A stretch of 64,000 bases of DNA from Ficedula albicollis (taxonomy: Eukaryota > Chordata > Aves > Passeriformes > Muscicapidae). The DNA is taken from positions 20,388,038-20,452,037 of the forward strand of contig NC_021671.1 of assembly GCF_000247815.1 (NCBI RefSeq), written 5' to 3'. Position numbers and translations under genes: made by a program. This document shows, piece after piece, positions 1 to 13,400 of the stretch; within the stretch, counting starts at the first letter, position 1, and every line of letters begins with the position of its first letter. The notes beneath the pieces were generated by a model. The model was given only the letters and a program-made list of their open reading frames with translations, ran no database searches and was not told where the DNA came from.

Positions 1-666
<666 letters not shown>

Positions 667-821
667 AGGCGGCACTGCGGCGGCCGAGCCCAGCGCTCCC
701 CCGGCGCTTCCCGGGCCGCGGTGCCGGGAAGGAGGGCAGGGTCGGTCGGGGTGTGCGGGGCACGGCTGCGGTTCCCCGGGGCGGGGGCCGGAGCGCTGAG
801 CGAGAGGGAAGGGGAGCCCTG
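667..821 (+). other. Possible untranslated first exon ending at a splice donor
   Basis: Within the CpG-rich block, the sequence agccctg|gtaagc at 815-827 is a reasonable match to a vertebrate 5' splice site, with the exon ending at 821. An untranslated first exon ending here, followed by a long AT-rich first intron, would fit the rest of the window. The start is arbitrary, because it would lie in the C run or upstream. The forward reading frame beginning near 753 opens with GTG, not ATG, and resembles no family I know, so I do not call a protein. This is an inference from composition plus one splice-like motif. Confidence 0.22.
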
Positions 822-865
822 GTAAGCAGGAGGCGACGCCCCCCCGGTCCGGGAGCAGCACCCTG
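667..865. promoter_or_regulatory. CpG-rich block, possible CpG-island promoter
   Basis: Immediately after the C run the sequence becomes a mixed, strongly GC-rich stretch with many CpG dinucleotides (gcggcggccg, ccggcgcttcccgggccgcgg, ggggcgggggccgg). It drops quickly to AT-rich DNA after about 900. CpG density of this kind is otherwise absent from the window and is typical of vertebrate promoters and first exons. The GC-box-like core ggggcggggg lies near 779-788. The island may extend leftwards into or beyond the C run. No TATA box or initiator can be assigned with confidence. Confidence 0.55.
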
Positions 866-3800
866 GGCCTTGCAGAGCAAAAACTTGGAAAGCAGAGAGC
901 CCTCTGTGCTTCGAGCATCACACTGCTCCGTGCAGCTCCCCAGGGTGGGGAAGGGCTTTGGGCCCTCGCTCTGAGTGCTCGTCCGTGGTGGAGCGAGGAC
1001 AGGCACCGGATGAAATCCACCGCCTGGCTACTGGCACCATCCTGTGACCTCTCCGTACATGCCGGGAAAGAGACCTGAGCGAGCGAGTCCTCGTTGTGAC
1101 AGGAACATGACAAGGCCGGTTTGTGGCAATGTAATCAAAGTCAAGCATTCTTCCTACCACATCCTCTTGAAAAATGATAAATCCAGGGCTCCTGACACAA
1201 GAACAATACAGATACATTGCCTTGCACTTACGTCCTGCATCAGGCTTTAAATGAGGCACTGGAGTTTAGGTCTCCTTAAATTTCCTCTGAGTGAGCAGAG
1301 CAGGAAGGCAGGTGAAATTCAAATTCATCTCCACGCAAACTCTCCACTGTAATGCAATAATTCTCAGTATGGGAATGGATTTTCTCCACTCAAGTGTTTT
1401 CATTTGTGTGTTTGTTCTCTGAATAGTTTGATATGTGCTTTACTTTGTACCTTCACAGAGTTTTCAGTCTCTTCTGCAGGCTTGCACCTGCACTCTCCCA
1501 CCAGCCAAGAACTTAGAAAACTATGGTAGAGCTCAACACATATACTCATGTAGTCAGATGAAAACAATGCTCTTTTTTAATATTAAAACTTGTATTGATA
1601 AGAGAACAGAAAGAACAGGCCGTACTAACACTCAGTGTGAGTTTGGTTTCAAACTATTCTTTAAAACAATAGCAACAAAGAATGATTGATCATCTATTTA
1701 TACTGGGAGAACATTGAACTGCCAGCTAAAAAGCACTTGCTGGTCTAGCAGAGATGTAAATGGCTTGGGCATATTCTGAAACAACATATGAAATATTTTG
1801 TGCTAGTGCATCAAAATATTTATGTGGTACTTACATGTACTTTATTTATTTATTGTTATACTAGATCCTTTTAAAACTGCAGAACCTGTGCCTGTCATTC
1901 TCGCTGCTCTATTGATTGGTAAAAGCTACAAAGATAACACAGTTTCAGCTGGTTAGAAACTGATTTATTTATAAATCTGTCATTATTTATTTATAGACTG
2001 AGCAGATAGGCCAAGATCCTACAAAGCTAACTGAAGCTGATGAAATGATACACCATACATAAAATTAAGCACATATGTTCTGTATCAAACAAGGTTCTCA
2101 TCTTGAGCACTTCATGCTCCAAGGCTTCTCACATAAAGGTGCCTTAAAGCATAGTGGTGAGTGCCAGAGAAATGTAGATATTCTAAGGGGTCACTGGAAT
2201 TTTTGTGGTTTCAGAGTCTTTCAGTAGAAAGGCAAATGTGATCATAGGATATAGTGGCTGAAGTATTTCCAGTAGAGATATATAGACAAGCAGAAAGCAT
2301 AGAATCTGATCAGAAATGTCATACTCAGCTTATTAAAAAAATACATTTATGAAAAATGAGAGCAGGTGCAGGAGTGTTAAAGGTAATGAAGAATCAGCCT
2401 TATGTAAAGAAAGAATTTTGCCTAGCAAAACAAAGACTAAGAGGTAAAAAATGTTGTTTATAAACATCAGTATGGTAAACACAGGCTGTGTATCCAAAAT
2501 GATAGGCCTTTATAAAAGTCATTAAAATTTGAAATGAAGCTGAAATTATCTCCTCTTTTTTTGGCTTTCCAAATAGATACATGTCATATTGCTGTGTTTT
2601 AGGTTACTTTTATATTTCTGTTTTCCTGAGCAGAAGCTATTGCAACATTGCAAATTTTCCAGAATGCCTGTGGATATACTCTTGGACTAGCCAACATGCT
2701 AGAGGTCCATTAATAGCAGTGTCACAGGAGTCTTACTCTCAGATGTGAGACATGAAAAGAGAAGCTGGGCAAGAGTCCTTCCTACTGTGCTAAAAGCTGA
2801 CAACCTTTTGGAGCTGTGCAATGTGAGAATCAGGCATGGGGAAGGAGGCTGGGGTATGAGAGTGAACTTTGGTTCATGGTTCTTTGGCTTCTGCTGTCAT
2901 AGCAACTGGATACAAAACTGTCAGTCTCATAGTAAAAGATTAGAATTTGCCTACCCAAAGAAGCAAAGTGGTGGGCGTTGTTCTGTTTCAAGAGTGAGTG
3001 TTGATGTGTGTAGTTTGGACTGGCTTTGAAGCCATCAGCTGTACATTGAAATAATATTTTGGTATTTTATCTTCATTTGCAGGAATATCAATTAGACTGT
3101 GTCATGACTGCACTCTAGCACATACATTTATACCTTTCATTTACTACAGTGGGATTCTTCTCAATAACTACCAGAAGCTGAGGATCCAGCCTCAGCTCGT
3201 CATACCCTGCCTCTATGTGCACATGGACCTGTCACTCCAAACCATCTCTTTCTAGGAAAAGTGACATAAATTGCCTTTTGCAGGGGCTCACTTTCTTTGT
3301 TAACCCCAGTGAGAGGAAGCACAGACGCCTGCCTTTGACTAGAGGACTTTCTTCCAGATGACTAAAGTCAGGTGAAATAAAACCCATTTGAATGTGACAA
3401 AGGTACATGTAAACACTGAATGAGAACAGACAGCCAGAGACAGCAAACCAACATGTACTCAGTATCTCAGTAACAAATAATAATTGAACATGAACATTCC
3501 TAATCTTAAAGTAGGAATCTGACACCAATTCCTGGCTGTATTCTTACCTTTTTACTTTTTTTTTTAGAATAATGTAGTAAATGTAGCTTTTTGAGGATGC
3601 TTTGTCACCATGTACTATTACCTTTTTATTATCCTTGGCCAGAGTAATCAAATTAGGACACTTAATACTAATGCTTTCTGTAATCATAGATATCCTTGTG
3701 TAGACTGTGGGCCAGTAAAAGCCTTAACTTCATATAGTATGGCAGTTTCTTAGGCATTTGTAGAGAAGGGAATCTGTGCCATTTTATGATGCTCCCTGTT

Positions 3801-3913
3801 CTGAAGGAAATGACAGACATATGTAATACAGACAGGAATGTTATACTATCTAAACTTTAAAACCAAGTAATCTGTAAAACCAGTCACTGTAAAGATTTAA
3901 TTTTTTGAAAACC
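866..3913. other. AT-rich non-coding stretch
   Basis: After the CpG block the composition falls to ordinary AT-rich DNA. No frame stays open long enough, or shows splice boundaries with recognisable protein similarity, to support an exon. I recognise no transposon and no RNA gene here. Compatible with a first intron or with intergenic DNA. Confidence 0.6.
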
Positions 3914-4037
3914 CTGTTGTTTTGGTCCTGGAGAATCTGCTATAAAGATGTTTTGTATATATCTTTACAATTGACACTGTTGTTTTGGTCCTGGAGAATC
4001 TGCTATAAAGATGTTTTATATATATCTTTACAACTGA
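3914..4037. repeat. Two-copy tandem duplication, 63-bp unit
   Basis: Copy 1 starts at 3914 and copy 2 at 3977. Both begin ctgttgttttggtcctgg and end with the ttataaag/atctttacaa-type tail. They differ by a G/A change near the middle of the tail and by a few bases at the end. Non-coding, unrelated to any transposon I recognise. Confidence 0.93.
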
Positions 4038-7000
4038 TGTGAAAAAACACTAATTTTTTGTTCCTGAGTTCTAAGGGTTTTTATTTTTTCTTCTGAGGCA
4101 CTAAATAATCCCCAGAAGAAGATGCTTTGGAATTTCCTGGATACCATGCAGCACAAATTTTGTCCCTGCATCTGGACCAATAGTATCTCTTGTCATTTAT
4201 AAAATGCATCAAATTTGATCCCAGATCATTTAAATGAGGACAGGTAGAATCCTAAACCAAACACATAATACTTTAATACTTCTGTGGTCTCACTAGGTTT
4301 TCTCTCAGTGAATTAAAAACTCATCACTATAATTTTTTGAGACTAGTCAAGGAGGGTTTTTTAATGATTTGGAGTCTTTTAAAAGACACTTTAAAGCGCT
4401 GTGTCTCATCTTCAAAATGGTTTAAAATTCATCAAGTTGGAATGTTTTTTTTTAGATAAGAGCTGAAGGTTCTATGATTTTTCTGCAGTGCTTGATATTA
4501 CTCATATCCAAATGGCAACAATGTGTAGAGAAATGTGTTAATAAAATCCATTGAGTAAGGAGGTATTAATACTTAGCTGGTGATGCAAAATTTTAAAGGA
4601 AGATATTTTGTCATTGTGATCTGCTACTTACTGAATGTTATTTCTAAAGATAGTTGGTTATGATTCTGTCATGTAGTCCTGTAATACTCTGGGTACTTGT
4701 ATTTTAAACCATTACATTCTTTTTTCCAGCCTTGAGCCTTTGAAACATACACTTTTTAGAATCCATTTCTATATCTTGGTGCTTACCAACACTACACAGT
4801 TCTATATAAAAACACTGTAATCATTACAGATTTTCTCCATGTCTACATTTCATTTTTTACATGTCTAGCATTATTAAGAAGTCCCTCTGCTTATGTTGAA
4901 TCTATGCATCAGCTTCTACATGTCATTTTTGGCACCTGTGTCAAATAGAGGTATTTTCAGGCTTGTTTTATAATTGACCCATACAGACTGTTCAGCCCTG
5001 CATGTTTTCATTTTTTCTGAATAATTTAGTATGGTGAATATGGTATGTCAAATAAAGTGCAAAATTAGATCATAGATAGAAAATTTAAATAGCAGATAAG
5101 GTTTTTTTTCTTGCCAATTAAGAAACATCTGCAGGCCTAAAGGATACTGAATTGCATAGAACAATATAATCAAAAATATTTCAACTGATGCAACAATTCT
5201 GCTGAAGCCACATATGTAGTCAAACATATATAAGCAGATCTGTTATCAAGACAGCAAGAATTACTGGTTGCTATTATTAACTGATAACTTTTGCAGTATA
5301 TTGAACCTGTTGCATTAAAAAAACACCATTGAATAGAATATTTTCCTATTCTCCCATGCACAGATGAGATCAAGATAAGGAAGAGGACCTTGGACAACAT
5401 GAAGAGAGTAACATTTTCTACTTCAATGAATAAGACAATGCTAATGCATTCGTTATTTTAAAATGAAATTATCTTTATTCAAAAGGATTCACTTTTCTGG
5501 AATGGGTATGTATGAAATATTCAAGTCAGAATATGGAAAGAACTGTTATCTACAAGTGCTTTCTTACTGACAAATGGACCCATTTCAAGAAAATATTAGA
5601 TATGCTTATAATCAGGCCTATTCATGTCTTCACTTAGTCTAAAATATAACTTGAAACAATCACAAAGTTAAGCACATGTTTAAATGTTGGTTGAATAAAT
5701 ATGACTTCACAAATCATAGGAAAATACATAGAGATGAAAAATCAAAAGAAATTTGAAATGCTAATGTGCAAGTACCTGTGCTTAAAATTACAATAAAAAG
5801 AAAATTGAGGAAAAGTAAAACCTCATCCACCCTCTTTCTCAAAGGTAATCCTGATTCTGCCATCAGGGCTCTTTCCATACTTTAACCAAAACCAACTGCA
5901 GAATGCAAATTTTGTGGCGACTTCAGAGAAAGTGATCAAAGTATGCATTTCTAAATTAATAAAATGTTAAAAAGCAGGACTACCACTGAAGTCTTTCTAG
6001 TACTATCTGTGATTAAAATGATAAAATATGTGTTGAATTTTAAAAATCAGAGGCATATTCAGTTTTTTATTAAGAAATCATCAAAACTAAGGACACGATT
6101 GTTATGGTAGAATCATATTGGGGTAGGAAGCCTTTGTTTTTATTTGTAGTCTGAAGTTTAAAATATTTATTCTATTATTATTTGCGATAGAAGATTCTTA
6201 TATTAGTTATGGATTAAAAATTTGCCAGCTTGTCTGTTTATGAACACAAAGTATTTCTTTTGTTTTCCGTGTTAGAGTGGGACATCATGGTGAAACTCAA
6301 GAAATACTGTAAACTTTTGTTCTGTGTGTCTTTTCCTGGGAAGTGTATGCAAGCATCGGAGCACAGAGGGAAAAAAAAGCAATTTCACAAGTGCAAAGTA
6401 AGCTTACAGTCAGAGGAGAGAGAGGAGGGAAAAAAAAAAGAAGATTTTCACAATGAACAGAAACTTCACAGACACAGCATTTGTATCTGGGTGCCAAAAC
6501 CTAGTTTTCTCAGTCCATATTTAGGCACTTGCACATAGGTGGCCTACTTGTCAGTAATACTAAACATTCACAAATGAAAAAGAGATTGCTAGGTGCTTTT
6601 AAAAACCAAGCAGCTTATACAAAGTTGCCTGAGTATCTGAAGGGAAAAACTTCAGCATGTAGTCTTAAAATTTCCAGCCTGTAGTTTGAAAGATCACACA
6701 CCCCATATTTGATGCACTACAGTTTGTTCTTTTGATCTTAATTGCAGGTTTAATACATCTAGGCCTGTGAATTATATGTGAGGCCCCAGGCAGTGAGGAA
6801 TTACTCTTAGCTAAGTTACAGCACACTGCAGCTGCTCTTCCTGCCCACAGCATCAACAGCACAGCCAGTCTGTGCATCAGGGCTTGTTCTCAGTGTAAAT
6901 CTGTGTTTGCAAGGTGTGTGCAGGCAACTATTTCATGTGGTCTGCATTGAGAGTGCTGTTTTTTCCAGGCAGAAGACTGCAAATCTGTTTGTAGTCTAAA

Positions 7001-8125
7001 GTACAGTAAGATAGTTACGTGCTCAGCATACTGAGCAACATGATAAGGAGTCTGTCTTGCATGCTCAAGACACTTACGTTTATTCAAGTGACGACTGGTG
7101 ATTTTGGTCAGGCTCTATAGTGCTTCTAGAAGAGAAAATGAGTCCCTAATCTGTTTTAACAATAAATACTGGAGAGTAAATGTCTTGGGAATATGGTATG
7201 TGGAAAGACCAGTGGGGACTGCAAAGCTGAAAAGGACAAAAACATGCCATGAAGTTCACATAACTTTCTTAGGAAAGTGTGTGCAATTTTTAGAAATGTA
7301 CTGTAGTTGATGAAAGGTATCCTGCAAATACAGCAATTTAGAAAGCTATTTACTTACTACAATGTACAAGCCTAATGCTTTCAGTTAGGAGGAAGTAGAA
7401 AACCAGCCTTCCAATCTCCATCAGCAAGTGCCCTGTCACATGCCTGAGTAACCTGCATGGGAAGGCTCTTGTGCCATGTTTTCTGCTAACAGAAATCTGT
7501 TTGCCCAGATCATTAAGAAACAAGAGAGCTTCACACCTGTACTTACCACTTTGGCTACCAGTTCTAGTCTGGGTGAAATCTATAACCTGTTTTGTCTCCA
7601 TGCTCATTATCTCAGGCCTGTTTTACCCTTCCCCCTTTGCAGCATGCTGCACCCTGAGGTAGAAAGCAAAGAGATGGGCTGCAGACCTTGATCACACAAA
7701 TGGACATGCACACCCTCTGGAGTCAAAAAGGAGTCAAAGAGAACCCACAACATAAGAGCCATCAGTCTGTGCAGATCAGCTTACAGGGTAGAGACGTTTT
7801 AGAGCACAATGCAAGATCACTTTCTTTGTGCTCCCTAGCAGAAACAGTCTTTAGAATTCACTGACATTTAATCATGTGCCTCATATCACTTCTTTTCAGA
7901 GCAGCTATTTTGGTGCTATGTGGGGGTTGTCACAGAAATGGTTGCCTAATTCTGATCTAAATTTTGTAATGTGCACCCAGATCTTCTACAGATAAGCATT
8001 TTACATCCAAATGCAACAGTAACAAAGGAATTAAAAGTGATTCTATTTCATGAAAGAGCAGTAACATACTTTACAGATATTCCTAGCTCTTGCAAGAAAG
8101 AAACATAGCTCAATTTCCACAAAGC
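4038..8125. other. AT-rich non-coding stretch
   Basis: Unique-looking AT-rich DNA with short homopolymer A and T runs. Short reading frames are scattered and uninterpretable. No transposon remnant, tandem array or RNA gene was recognised. Confidence 0.6.
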
Positions 8126-8148
8126 CAGTGGGAAAATTGTTCCCACTG
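8126..8148. repeat. Small perfect inverted repeat (9-bp stem)
   Basis: CAGTGGGAA at 8126-8134 and its exact reverse complement TTCCCACTG at 8140-8148 flank a 5-base spacer. A stem this short is expected by chance several times in 64 kb, so no function is claimed. The flanks do not extend the stem, which argues against a microRNA precursor. Confidence 0.6.
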
Positions 8149-9828
8149 CCCAACCTATTGCTTTAGTTGCTGTAGCTGCAGGTGAATGGAATTTTAGTCA
8201 AATTCAAGAAATCAGGACTTGTTCCATGTAAACATCGGGCTTTAGTATTTTCAGATCACTGCTGGCCTCAAAATGGCTGGGGTTCAGAGCTATGTTGGAG
8301 CTTAGCAGCCAGAATAATATCAGTGAAACTGTCAAGGAGCTTGCTGGCTTCATGCAGCAAGAAACACAGAGCTGTAGGAGATTTTTCCTTTTATTTGCAG
8401 TTGAGAAGTAAGGAAGAGGTGAGGGAAGGGGCTGCTCACTTTATGTTCCATGAAATACTTTTGTGACTGTAGATTTAAATCAGTCCAGTGAGTACCTTAT
8501 GAGTGGTTTTAGGATTATATAAATGTCCTAATAAAGGCTCTTGTATTTCTCTGCTGAGACTAGTGCAATTATTTGTTTACAATATGCCAAAACACTTTTT
8601 TCCCCTGGATGATTCTTTCAAAGTTAGGTTATTGCATGTCTTCCTTACATTACTCAGACATAAAAGTTTTATCTGAATGAAAACTGAAACCTAAAATCTT
8701 AGCTTTTTAAATAGGAGATGAAGACATAAAGAGAAATTGGATTTTCTAGAGTTCTTACAAGTTTTGAAGGGTAGTCCATGATTGTAGCTAATTTTACAGT
8801 TTTCTGATTGGCTGCAAATTCTGCTTTGTCTGTTCTAGTCCTCTAGAAATTCCTCCCTTCAGTTCCAAAGCCTGCTGGCCTGCTCTACCATCTTTGTTTT
8901 TGTCTTCTAAACCAAACCATGCGTGATGTCCAGACCCCCTTCATAGCTTACCTTCTCAGTGCATCCTACAGTCTCCTGAACCTTCTCTTTTTGAGCACAC
9001 TCAGTGCCCCTTGGGGAAGGAATAACTCCCCTTCCTCCAAGAGGTCCCTCTTAACAAGAGCACAGCGTGCACTTAGGGGAAATAAATCAGAGCCCATGAA
9101 ATTCCTAGCCCAGTCACTGAGAACCCAGTGATCTCAGACTGCCTCAAGAGACACATCTGAAAGAGATGCACAACATCTGGATTAACAATTCCTCAAGACT
9201 CTTGACTTGGCACCGTTTGAAAACTTGTCAGGATATTGGAGGTTTTGAAACACATAAAATTAAAAATACTTATGTAATTGTATCAGACCATCCACTTGAA
9301 TAATTATTCTGGTTATCCATCAGGCCAACTCCATAATGCTGGCTGTCCTCCAGGGTGCACTTCTCCTATGTCTCTGTCAGATGAATGGCCAAATTGTCAA
9401 AAAGCCATTGAAGTAGGAAGATTAATAGAATCACACTGTAGGGGTCATGACTGCACCCATCAACTTCCTGCTTAAGACATTTGCATTGAGAGGAACAAAC
9501 TGCCTACCTGAAAGTCACCTTACAACTTCTGAGTGGTTCTCCCAGGTCCCGATGAAGACAGTGGAGACTGGCTGTGAGCATTTTCTGAGGGCAGTTCTGT
9601 CCATCTACGGTCAGACTGTTTGTTTGTTTGGCTTGTGTTTTGGTTGATTAGGGGAAGGAGTGGGAGAAGTTAAAGGTGGGGTTTCATCTCTGCACCCCTG
9701 CTTCTGCTCCTGAATTGGGTATCTCAGGTAGTGTCTGTGCTGAGGTAAGCTTGCACCATTCACCAGGGTAAACAGAAAGGAACAGAGATCTGTGCTCTGT
9801 CTGCTGTGTTAAAAGAAGTAGTTACACT
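8149..9828. other. Non-coding stretch, no recognised element
   Basis: Mixed-composition DNA with a few pyrimidine-rich patches (for example 8830-8960). Several frames of 60-95 codons overlap one another but none resembles a known protein or shows paired splice sites. No repeat was identified. Confidence 0.55.
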
Positions 9829-10410
9829 AAATCACAAAATATGCTGAGTTGGAAGGGGCCCACAAGTATCATCAAGTCCAGCTCCTGGCCCTGTGCAGGA
9901 CCATCTCTAAGAGTCACAAGGGTCCAATAGTATTTTCCAAACGCTTCTTGAACTCTCTCGGACTTGATGCTGCGACCACTTCCCTGGGGAGCCCTTTCCT
10001 GTGCCCAAACACCCTCTGGATGGAGAATCTTGTCCGTATTTTCCAAACGCTTCTTGAACTCTCTCGGACTTGATGCTGCGACCACTTCCCTGGGGAGCCC
10101 TTTCCTGTGCCCAAACACCCTCTGGATGAAGAATCTTGTCCTGATATCCAACCTAAGCCTCCCCTGACACAGCTTCAGGCCATTCCTTTGGGACAGCTGT
10201 CACTGGTCACCACAGAGCAGAGCTCAGTGCCTGCCCCTCCTCTTCTCATGATGAAGCTGTAGCTGCAGTGAGGTCTCCCCTCAGTCTCCTCTCCAGACCA
10301 AGTGCCTTCAGCCACTCCTCACACTTCTCCTCAAGGGCTTTCACCATCCTTGTGGCCTTCCTTTGGACAGTCTCTGATGGCTTTATATCTTTCTTATATT
10401 GTGGTACACA
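9829..10410 (-). mobile_element. CR1 LINE, 3'-end fragment (5'-truncated)
   Basis: Read on the + strand this begins with a CR1 3' terminus in reverse complement (atgctgagttggaaggggcc, then gtccagctcctggccctg). It continues through CR1 signatures such as accacttccctggggagccc, ggtcaccacagagcagagct, gtagctgcagtgaggtctcc and ctttatatctttcttatatt. The element therefore lies on the minus strand and keeps only the 3' UTR and the extreme end of ORF2, as is usual for 5'-truncated CR1 copies. It carries an internal 106-bp duplication (9930-10141). It is dead: the coding part is too short for any enzyme. The boundary near 10410 is approximate. Confidence 0.9.
9930..10141. repeat. Two-copy tandem duplication inside CR1, 106-bp unit
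   Basis: Copy 1 starts at 9930 and copy 2 at 10036. Both begin gtattttccaaacgcttctt and end gaatcttgtcc. I see one substitution (G at 10023 against A in copy 2). CR1 carries this segment once, so the duplication happened after insertion and is recent relative to the element. Confidence 0.95.
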
Positions 10411-13400
10411 ATCCCATCCCTGTGCCTGAACAAGGATGTGTATGAACTCTGAAGCTCAAGGCTCAATGCACCACAAATTGTCTATTGCATTTCAGTGTAA
10501 TTTGGTCTAATCTTGATTTTCTTGTAATTAAGAGTCATGTCACCAGGGTTTAAACAATTGCCCATTAAACGATTTTTTTAATGTCAAAAAATAACACTTT
10601 GAATTTAATCTAGGGACAGGCTTTTTGCATAAGGGTGCACAGTGCAAAATTGAAGTCACACTCATCCCAAGACCATCTACCAGAATAAGTGGGCAGCCAA
10701 GCTTCTCAATGGAAGTTTCTTGGTCTTAGCTGTGTGAGATTCATATTAGTCCAAGACAAGGAAGAGACAGCAATGGCAGAGGTAACTATAATATTACATT
10801 CATACCATGTTAATTCCATACATCCAGGTTCATCCCACTCTGCACTTCCAACTAGAGATTGTATCTGCAAAAACCCCCTGTCTTTTGCTGATGATTAATC
10901 TTTTGCAATTTTTGTTTGTCTGCTTGATAATGAAATTCATAAGGTAGAGGAACAGATACAAATTCTGTTGTTAGAAACCTGACAGTATCTTTATCTTTTG
11001 CAATAAATATGGTACAGAAATTCTCGCTTATATCTCAATTTTGTCCCACTTTGAGTGGAAAAACTCAAAGCCCTTAGTACTGCTTAGATGAGAAATCACC
11101 AAGTTAACAGTTGTGGTGCTCACTGGTGCCAAGACAGCTTAAAACAATCCTGACCTTAGATGAAAAGGAGTAATGGCCATGCTGAACACCACAGAGTCCT
11201 GCACAAAAGAATCATTGGGACAGAGGAACAATTGATCATATCTTTGGTTTGGATCCACTCCCACAAAGTGGATAAAGGAATGACTGGTAATTGCTAACAA
11301 GGAATGAAGGCAGAAATAAGCTCTGAAGATCACACACACTATAGGTAAATATATCAATAAAGGCAATATAGTGCAAAGGCACAAACCCATGGTTTGTCTG
11401 TTTAAGCAGCATTATAGAAAAAATTAGAGAACAATGTGGACAAATAACTACCATTTTTAGAGAATTTAAAAAATTATACTATAATGCTCTATAGCACGGT
11501 TGCCTAGTTACACAGCATAGTCTCAGAATGACAGGGAAAATGATATTCATACAAGTGTAAAGCCCTCCAAAATACAAAAAAATATTTTGTCTCTCCATCA
11601 GAGCAATACAGTCACATAGCCATTGTATCTTAAAAGTTGCCAGAAGTAGACACAAACGTTTTTGTTTTTGTTTTTGCAGAATTTTACACCCTATTTGAGG
11701 TGCAATATCTGTTTCTAGTTCTAAGTTATTATGAAATCATAAGTGATCACTATGCAGGATTTGTAATCTGCCAGTCAGAGATTTTAGGCCACTGAGGTGG
11801 ACAGAAACTCATCAACTTGAGGGAGCAATATGAAACAGATTTTTCAGATTTGTTCTATTAATCATGATAGCTTTGAAGTGCTAAGGATGTTGGTATAAGA
11901 CTTAAATGGAAAGGGTGACAGAAGGCCATAAGTTTTTTAAAAAGAAAAAAAATTATGCTATTATTCTGAAATTGATTTTAGGACTTCACTCATTTAGTCT
12001 GCAGCTTTTATCAGTTTGTATGCATTAATTGCATATCTGGTGTTTAAAAGGTTCACCAAAAAGTGCATCTGCTGCTCTGGCCCTATGCAGACATTCTTAG
12101 CATCTACCTGAAAACCTTCCAATTTACAATTTAACTTCAAAACACACTGGACTAAGAACACCAGACTAACACACTGCAATAAGAACAGTAAAAGCTTTCA
12201 GGAAAATGAGATTTCACTGCTTTTATTATCCTGATTACTTTAAATTGTTCTGCAACTTGCAAGAATAAATATAAGACTTTTGAGGTGAAGGATCCAAGTC
12301 AGTTTGCCTCCTGAAATACCCAGGCTGAATTTCAAACATCATGGGTAATCTTCTGGAGCTTATTTGTTCCAGAAGCAGTGGACTGGTAACTGCATGCCAA
12401 TTTAAGGCTCGAAATAGCCTTTATTAAAGGTATATGCTGATACAACAGAGACAAAAAAATCTATATTCTATAATAATTGATTAAGAGTTTCTCCATTCAC
12501 TTCTATGGTCATAATTTACATTTTGTTGCTAGCATAATTTACATGAAAGATGTTTTGTTTTGACATTGTAATAAGGTCTCTGTAGACTCTGACTGTTATT
12601 TTCCATGGCTGATATTTTTCACACCATCCTACTGTGAATAAAATACAAATTTACTGAACAATGCACATTTTCAGGAGTTGGCTTTTATAGTCAATTGCCT
12701 CGGTAAGAACACAAAAATTTCCAAATCCCATTAAAAGAAGCTTTATGTATAGTTTCATTATTTTTCTTAAAATTATAGGGTATTTTGTAAGAAAAACAGT
12801 TGGAGTCACTGGGATTATTTTTATTTTTTCTCTCAGTAACTGTAAGAAGATGATTAGACAGATGTCTCATTGCATATTAGTTTTAGACCATTGTGATTTA
12901 AAAACACTAAAAATATAATATCCTTTAAAATTAAGATTAGTATTGTTACATGAGAATTTTTATTATATTGTAATATATCAAAAAGCTTTCTATAAATTAA
13001 TTAAAATAATATAAAAAGTGAAATTTTAAATTCACCAGATAAAGACAGACATCAGAGGAGAGTAATATTGTGAGTAACATTGCATGAAAATATTTTATGA
13101 ATACTTTCAGCCCCCTATCCCTCTATTTACTTTCAAATAATTCAAACAAATGCCAGCTAAAGGAAGACTGTAATAAAAGTAACAGGGATAAGAGCATACT
13201 CACTGCACAGTAGTTTTGTATTATTCTATGATTGTGCTGGTGAGCTAGGGTTTGGATTATTTTTAGTGTAAAGAAAACAAGTCCAATTGGTTCCTTCATT
13301 GTTTCAAAGTTTGATAAATTCTGGCATTGGTCTGTATCACATGTTGATCTCTATAGAATTAATAATTTAATGGCAGTGTCTGATAAATCAGAGTGGTTGA

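Noticed and set aside
8126..8148. Hairpin considered as a microRNA precursor
   Set aside because: The stem is only 9 bp and does not extend, whereas precursors need roughly 25-30 bp of pairing.
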